Assembly (NCBI GenBank): GCA_021229015.1
Contig: CM037789.1
Span: 40,708,926-40,772,925, forward strand
DNA from: Solen grandis
Taxonomy: Eukaryota; Mollusca; Bivalvia; Adapedonta; Solenidae
DNA: 64,000 nucleotides
Direction of reading: 5' to 3'
In this document: piece after piece, positions 57,716 to 64,000 of the stretch
Numbering within the stretch: position 1 is the first letter of the stretch
How the letters are laid out: every line of letters begins with the position of its first letter
Position numbers and translations under genes: made by a program
Notes under the pieces: model-generated
The model's database searches: none
What the model saw: only the letters and a program-made list of their open reading frames with translations
Told to the model about the DNA's origin: nothing

Positions 57716-58028
57716 CTTTGTTGGGTTTAACGTTCCACCGACAGTATTTCAGTCATTTGGAGACGATGTCTATTTGAGACATTTGAGACAGATAAAGTGC
57801 TGCCACACTGCAGAATCACGCCGTAGACATGAAGCATGATACCACACCCAGTCACAATATCCTGACACCGGGCTAACCAGTCCTGAAACTACCTTTATAT
57901 GCTGAGCGCCAAGCAAGGGAGCTATACCAGTACCATATTTTACGACTTTGGTATTTCGCGGCCGGGGATCGAACCAACGACCTCAAGCTCCCGAGGCGGA
58001 CGCTTTTACCACTTGGCCACTTGGAACG
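57716..58028 (-). repeat. tRNA-derived SINE family 1 (duplicate of 39884-40169)
   Basis: Same insertion as in the other block. It has an extra 9-bp repeat (ATTTGAGAC twice) and a complete TTGGGTTTAACGTTCCACCG tail. Confidence 0.85.
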
Positions 58029-58248
58029 GTAACAATATATTCATTTATACATTTACCTCAAAATGTCGTTTAGGTACGTGTTAGAAAACGCTGTTGGCAC
58101 AGATCAGACGATTTTAAAATAGCTTGTATAAAATCCTATTAAACTCATATTTGATAGCTTTATATCATTTCAAAAAATTACCTAGTTTAAGTTTTGTAAA
58201 TTTATTCGTTTGCTGAAGGCATGATCTTGTTATGATATGATATATTCA

Positions 58249-58348
58249 NNNNNNNNNNNNNNNNNNNNNNNNNNNNNNNNNNNNNNNNNNNNNNNNNNNN
58301 NNNNNNNNNNNNNNNNNNNNNNNNNNNNNNNNNNNNNNNNNNNNNNNN
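58249..58348. other. assembly gap (100 N)
   Basis: Exactly 100 N. It truncates the segmental duplication block. Confidence 0.99.
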
Positions 58349-60967
58349 AAACCAGTACATGCTTTGGAATATGCTTCGTCACTCGTGAAAATATCACTTT
58401 TTATGTTCACTCAATGAAATTATTAATCGATCTTACACCAAAACAGAAATTTTTTCTTTTTATTTAATGCTTTAATATTCACTGTTTTAAGCAGTGAAAT
58501 TACCATTTTTAATTCTCTGATATTTCCCTATAATCCACCGAAAAGCATTAAATAAAATACAGTGGTCTTGCGATTCCTCAATATGTCGATTCATTGAATA
58601 CCGGCGATTACTTGAGCTACAAGCCCGGTCCCATGATTTAGCCCTTCTTATTCTATGTAAGTTTATGGGCGATTCTTCAAACATGCGATTTTGGATTCCT
58701 CGACCTCAGTCCTTGGTCCCCAGATAGTATATCTTATATAATTTCCATCAAAACCTACCTGTATCTCCTTGACAACTATACTTCGACCCTATGACCACTT
58801 GTCCCTGTAATTAACACCTTGGTCGAGATTGTTTTGTATTTGTTTTCACACATCGTCTAAATTGGTATCGTTATATCAACACGGCCATGTAAAACGTATT
58901 TTCGCACCTACTGATCATGTAACAAACTGTGACGGGTCTGCATGATTAGATAAATCATTTGTCATTAAAGGCGCCGATTTTGTTTGTTTGTATGTTGAGG
59001 GAGAGACTTTATGTGAGAGAGATATATTTAATTACATGAACTACAATTGTTAATGTTATTGTGTATGATAAATACTCTGTTTGAAAAGCTCATATGTAAC
59101 TCAGAAATAGAAAGAGTGAGGAGAGACTCTATGAGAGAGAGAGAGAGTGAGAGTGAGAGAGAGAAGGCTTAATACATATAAGTCTTTATTTAATTCTTTG
59201 ACTTATACACTCATGTACATCGTCAATACATAATAAATATACTACACAAATTACACACGTGAAACAAAACATCACTCTCTCTCCGACTCACTCTCTCATC
59301 TACTACATCATACCACTTTTACCTTCATCATTAGTTTCTTGTAAATTGTTGATACCTTGTTTATAATATTATATTTTAGTAATGTGGAGAATGGATCATC
59401 AAACCTGCTTATAATTTAATATTTAATATTAATGATAGGATAATGCGGAGAATGGATCCTCACTGCTATCTCTATTATGCATACATTTTTAATGATTTTT
59501 AATCTTGTATATGTAAATCTTTTATCATCATCGATATGCCTATGGTACTAACTTATACATATATAAATGCATACACCCAATGTGTAAAGTTGTCAGTAAA
59601 AAGCTACATATAAAGATTATAGATTCCAGTATAATCAATAATCCCACCAGTCGTTTTCCATTGCATTTATTTGTACTTTATATATCTATATGTTTTTGTG
59701 CTGCTAATGTTTCCTACTACGGTAGGACTTATGCATTTGTGAATAAAAGTTAAAGTTTTTCTCTGTAATAATTAATTTGGAGAACCACGGGATGAGGTTT
59801 AGTGTTTATTACACGAATGCAAAATATACGCAACGCCTTCATAACCACAAACTAAAACAAAGGTTTCAATCAAATTATCGTTAAAAAAGAATTTATTTCT
59901 GACTTAATTATCACAATGAAAGCTATGATTGTGTTATTTTTGTAATTGTTAAACATATTTATGTTTAAAAAGTACTATTAAAAGCGTAACAAAATAATTC
60001 ATGAGAAGACAACGTTAAGGTATCAATACATGTAAATGTGTTGAAGATTGACATATAAATGATTCCTCGAAAACGGCGATTCTTCGAGTTTTTTTGCAGA
60101 TCTCTCCCGACCTCGAGGAATCGCGTGACCACATGTATATATATTCCAAATAAAAAGGTGGTCGTTAGTATCACTTTCAAATGATATATTCTTACAATGA
60201 TATTAATGTATCTGACTTCATTCTGTTTAGAAATTATGTCCAATAGAATTGCATAATATACTATGTCTATATATACTATATCTTATTTAGTATTTCATTT
60301 TAATGACATCCTACATTTACAATGTCAACATTATAACTAAATTTATTCAGTTGTATATGTTAGGGTTATGACCTAGAATCCAAGACGATTACCAGTAAAC
60401 CATGCACACATCCAATTTTAATTATGAAATTAGTCAAAACTTAAGGCTCATAGAAGAAAATAAATACATGTATACACAAAATTTACCAGAACTATATTTA
60501 AAGTTTAGTAAAACTTTACATTTAGTGATATTCAATTAATCCTACAATTGCCAAAATTTGTGTTTTGCAAATGTGGGGTGTATTCAAGTACAATGTGTAT
60601 ACATTTCCTGAGCCGTCGTTATAAGTATGATTGTATTCTTTGATTCTCCATTTTGCGGCTGTGCATTCTTCTGAGCAATTTTCATAAATTGCTCATATTA
60701 AAACAAGAATAATCAATTGCTGTAATTCAAACCTTGAAACATGCCAAACTTTCGTAGACCTTTTCTATTTCACATTCTTTGCAATCTATTATTTCGAAAC
60801 ATTCAAGGACAGATACATAAAACGCTCAATCCACGATGATTTTATCAGTCTGAGAAAAAATAATATTTATATGTATGAATAACTAAATATTGTGGTTGTT
60901 ATCTATGTCTTGGACGAAATAATACCGACATTACATATCAAAGTGCTGATAATTTTGGTGTTATTTA
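58349..60967. other. no gene recognised; GA microsatellites
   Basis: GA repeats at 59136-59163 and a CT counterpart at 59275-59300. Short GATTCCTCGA/GAGGAATCG motifs occur at 58569 and 60060-60125 and may be ends of an old DNA transposon, but no transposase was found. Open frames up to 92 codons are unconvincing. Confidence 0.4.
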
Positions 60968-61163
60968 AGTGTGTTACCACACTGCAGTATCACGCCGTAG
61001 ACATGTAGCAAGTTGTCACATCAAGTAACATTATCCTGACACCAGGCCAACCAGACCTGGAACAACAACTATATGCTTAGCGCCAAGCAAGGGAGCTACA
61101 CTGATATCATATTTTGCGACTTCAGTATGTCGGACGGGGGATCGAAATCACGACCTCCTGAGT
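60968..61163 (-). repeat. SINE family 1, partial
   Basis: Minus strand: starts at the B-box region (GATTTCGATCCCCCGTCC) and runs to TGATACTGCAGTGTGGTAAC. Both the A box and the 3' tail are missing. Confidence 0.75.
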
Positions 61164-61269
61164 GTAACAATGAATTTGCATCACTCTTTTTTTCATCTAA
61201 AAAAAATGAAATCGTGTGTTTTTTGTCTTGTGTGAGTCTTATACTTTTTCATAAATTAAGAATTAGAAC

Positions 61270-61790
61270 TGGATAAGTGCACGTCTTTTTGAGTTATATT
61301 CCGGACAAAAACTGGGACAGACAAACGGACAGACAGACAGAACTGACAAAAAACAATATGTTCCCCCATATGAATATGGGAGGAGACATAATTAAAAGGA
61401 AGTAAAATATAAAAAGCCAACACTAGCTTGATCAAAGTGACATTTAGTGTAAAATACTTGTTTGATCAATAACTTTAGAAGGAATAAGTCTAGGATTGAG
61501 AAACTTAGTAGGGACATTGCCCTTGGCAAGAAAATGACCTCTATTTTTTAAGGTCATAAGGTCAAAGGTAAAGGTCACAATGACATTTAATATAAAATCC
61601 TTTGTAGATTGATTACTTCAGAGGGAATAAACCTAGGTCTGTGAAACTTGGTAGGGGCATTGACAATGGCCTGTAGTTGACCCCTATGATTTTAAGGTCA
61701 TAAAAACAAACTCAGGGTCACAATGACACAAATGTCATTTAGAGCAGAAACCCCTATCGTTTGTTCTGGACAAACGAAATCTAGTTTTTC
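61270..61790 (+). repeat. dispersed repeat with ~130-bp units
   Basis: GAGTTATATTCCGGACAAAA and a GACAGACAAACGGACAGACA run are followed by two units each containing GAAACTTGGTAG-type, ATGACC/TTGACC and AAGGTCATAA phrases. Typical non-coding mollusc repeat; no ORF. Confidence 0.55.
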
Positions 61791-61889
61791 TTCTTCTTCT
61801 TCTTTTTTTTCTTTTCTACGCCTTAATTGATATATGTTGAAAATTTAATGGCATATACTTCAGGTACTGAAATTTCCATTTTAATGATT

Positions 61890-64000
61890 TTCATTTTCCT
61901 ATGACATCATATGACGTCACACTTGACGTTGTCTACAAAAGTTTGTACGCGGTCTACGGCCAATATTTCTGGACTGATTTTCATCAAAATTTCACAGACT
62001 GTATATGTTACACTCTAGTTGTGCATCCCGGTGTCCATTTTTCTAAATTCGAAAAGGCAAAGGTTCTATGGCGAATCCAAGATTCGAACTAATGACGTCA
62101 AATTTCATATAAGTATACCATAGCTTCCAGATTATTTAGAAAGCTGATACTTGGACTAAATGTAAGTCTCGAAGTCTTTCTTACATTTTGATATGACAGT
62201 CATATGACGTCATTTGACGTTGTGAAAAAAGTTTGTATGCGGTCTACAACCATTATTTCTAAACCGTTTTTTTTTTTTTTTTTTTTTTTTTTAATCACAA
62301 AATGTATATATTACGTTCTAGTTGTGCATCCCCGTGTCCGTTTTTCCAAATTCGAAAAGGCAAAGGTTCTATGGCGAGTCCGAGATTCGAACAATTGACG
62401 TCAAATTTCAAATAAGTATAACATAGCTTCCAGATGATTTAGAAAGCTGATACTTGGACTAAATATAAGTCTCGAAGTCTTTCTTACATTTTGATATGAC
62501 AGTCATATGACGTCATTTGACGTCAGAATGTCAAAAAGTCTTGCTTGTAAAAAGTTAACATTTTTAAGGCATGTAAGCTTTATGTTTTGTTTGATTTCCA
62601 TGAAATTTTAAGTGAAGGTGCAGCATAAGATCTTATGGAGCATGTCACTTCCGTTTCCGAAAAATTGCAAAGGTCAAGGTTGTATTCGAATTATCGTGTT
62701 TTTTTCTTTGACATTAAATATCTCAAAACTGATAAATATTTTGTTGAGACAGAATGTACATTATTTGTAATGCTTTGAAAGAGCTTCTTTGCGATATAAA
62801 AGTTTTTTTAAAATCGGGGTTGAATCTGTTGAGCTATGGCGAGCTATGCGCTTAACAGTTTATATCTCAAAAACCTCAAAAGCCGTTTAATCAAGCACTT
62901 CGTGAAACCTTAGGATTTGTTTGAATGCGAACGGGCTACAGTTCCAAGCCATTTGTGTAACGTATTCACGTACTGTTTAAAAGAAACGGCTTAGCTGCTG
63001 ATGGAGATCAAATATTCCGCAGAAAGCTTTTATTTTTTTCCTTTGACTGATATTTGTCCCATCGAAATCGACGAAGAAACGAAATACCTATGGGTAATTT
63101 TCTATGTTCAAGCGAAGCCAAATGTTGACAGTTTTGTCTTGATTTTGATGCCTTTAGTGACGTCACGGTATCATGGTATTGCTACACTGCAAGTTAAAGC
63201 ATTTTCGGAAAATATCCTACTTTCACTTTTACTTAAAAAAATTTAAGCATTTTCAAAAAATGTAATTGCCAATGGCCAAAAACAATGTAAATTGTATGTC
63301 AAATATTTCAGACTATATCTTTCCCGAATGTAATGATTATTAGGTTCATATGGCGTCATATGACGCCAGATTTGACGTCAGGTAAAACGTTTGTACGCGC
63401 TCTGCAGAATTTATTTGTGAATGGATTTTCTTTTATTTTTCAAAGAAGGTGTAAGTTACACTTTAGTTGTGCATCCTTACTATCATTTTCCAAATATAGA
63501 AAAGATCGAGGTTCTGTGGTGAAACCAAGATTCGAAAATATGACCTCAAAATTAGTTTTAAGTACATGTATTACAGAAACCCCCAGATGGGATAGAAAGA
63601 TAGAAAGCTGAAATTTGCACATGTTGTAATTTTAAAGGTTTTCTTTAGATTTGCATAGGCCCGACGTCATTTGACATCATGGCGTTCTTATATGTTTTCA
63701 TTTCTCGTGCAATAAATTACTGTGATGCCAATGGTCCAGAATGATGAAAATTTTATGGCATTTATTCAAATGCTAATTTTTTAAATGCAATGAAATTCAT
63801 ATTCATATGATGTCAGAATTGACGTCACTGAAGGTGCAACATAGCATCTTATTGTAAAAAATAACTTCCGTTTTCGGAAAACCAGAAAGGTCAAGGTCAC
63901 ATGTCAATTATCGTTTTTTTCTTCGGCCTTAAATATCTCAAAAACGATAAATATTCTACTGAGACATTATGGGTATAATTTGTAGTGCTTTGAACGACCT
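61890..64000 (+). repeat. ~290-bp repeat family rich in TGACGTCA palindromes
   Basis: Two clear units start at about 61905 and 62195 (AAAAGTTTGTACGCGGTCTAC / AAAAGTTTGTATGCGGTCTAC, then CTAGTTGTGCATCCC and TTCGAAAAGGCAAAGGTTCTATGGCGA). Diverged pieces lie at 62508, 63345-63560 and 63800. TGACGTCA occurs at 61912, 62093, 62205, 62396, 62508, 62518, 63158, 63373 and 63820. No coding content. Confidence 0.7.

Larger units (their letters stand above)
54755..58248. repeat. older segmental duplication block, copy C
   Basis: Collinear with 36735-40412 with many substitutions and indels. It ends at the N gap, so its full extent is unknown. Confidence 0.9.

Noticed and set aside
58487..60243. Possible DNA transposon bounded by GATTCCTCGA/TCGAGGAATC motifs
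   Set aside because: The motifs are not a clean inverted pair at fixed ends, and no transposase-like frame lies between them.

Overview
The window reads as nuclear DNA of a mollusc, most likely a bivalve. It is AT-rich and intron-rich. It is crowded with tRNA-derived SINEs, 150-bp-type tandem 'pearl-like' repeats and hairpin-ended repeats of the kind common in bivalve genomes. Its host genes look like the RING-less B-box/NHL (TRIM-like) family that is expanded in bivalves. Two 100-N runs (18540-18639 and 58249-58348) mark scaffold joins. The species call is inference; no marker gene is present.

Layout. 1-1.9 kb: three phase-1 exons of a plus-strand multi-pass membrane protein, the rest lying outside the window. 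2-18.5 kb: repeats only, namely a 155-bp tandem element, SINEs, a decayed Tc1-like transposase, LINE reverse-transcriptase remnants and a 124-bp palindrome. 18.6-36.2 kb: two near-identical direct copies of an ~8.4-kb segment (period ~9.05 kb), each carrying the large 3' exon of a TRIM-like gene on the minus strand. 36.7-40.4 kb: the 5' (B-box) exon of the second TRIM unit plus its upstream flank. 40.9-48.3 kb: a Polinton/Maverick-family (adintovirus-like) element. 49.1-58.2 kb: a third TRIM unit with both coding exons intact (546 aa), with an upstream flank homologous to 36.7-40.4 kb. 58.3-64 kb: no genes; simple repeats, a SINE and a block with nine TGACGTCA palindromes.

The most interesting object is the element at 40892-48345. 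It has a perfect 6-bp target-site duplication (GTTTTA) and AGTAGTA...TACTACT termini, the Polinton insertion signature. Yet it is only 7.45 kb, and its two terminal inverted repeats (about 2.67 and 2.48 kb) make up roughly 70% of it. The 2.3-kb unique core holds four intact, same-strand, tightly packed ORFs: a C2H2 finger fused to an A32-type packaging ATPase, a 48-aa acidic protein, a 112-aa basic-tailed protein and an adenovirus-type cysteine protease. No polymerase, integrase or capsid gene is visible. A near-identical 18-bp motif lies 37 and 40 bp before two of the start codons, suggesting two transcription units. The element looks like a non-autonomous, morphogenesis-only Polinton that would need a full-length relative for copying and integration.

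The three TRIM units are head-to-tail on the minus strand and in different states. Unit C (49102-55114) is intact. Unit B (29363-37091) has lost its start codon, a B-box zinc ligand and the reading frame twice. Unit A (20336-21569) keeps an intact 3' exon but has no visible 5' exon.
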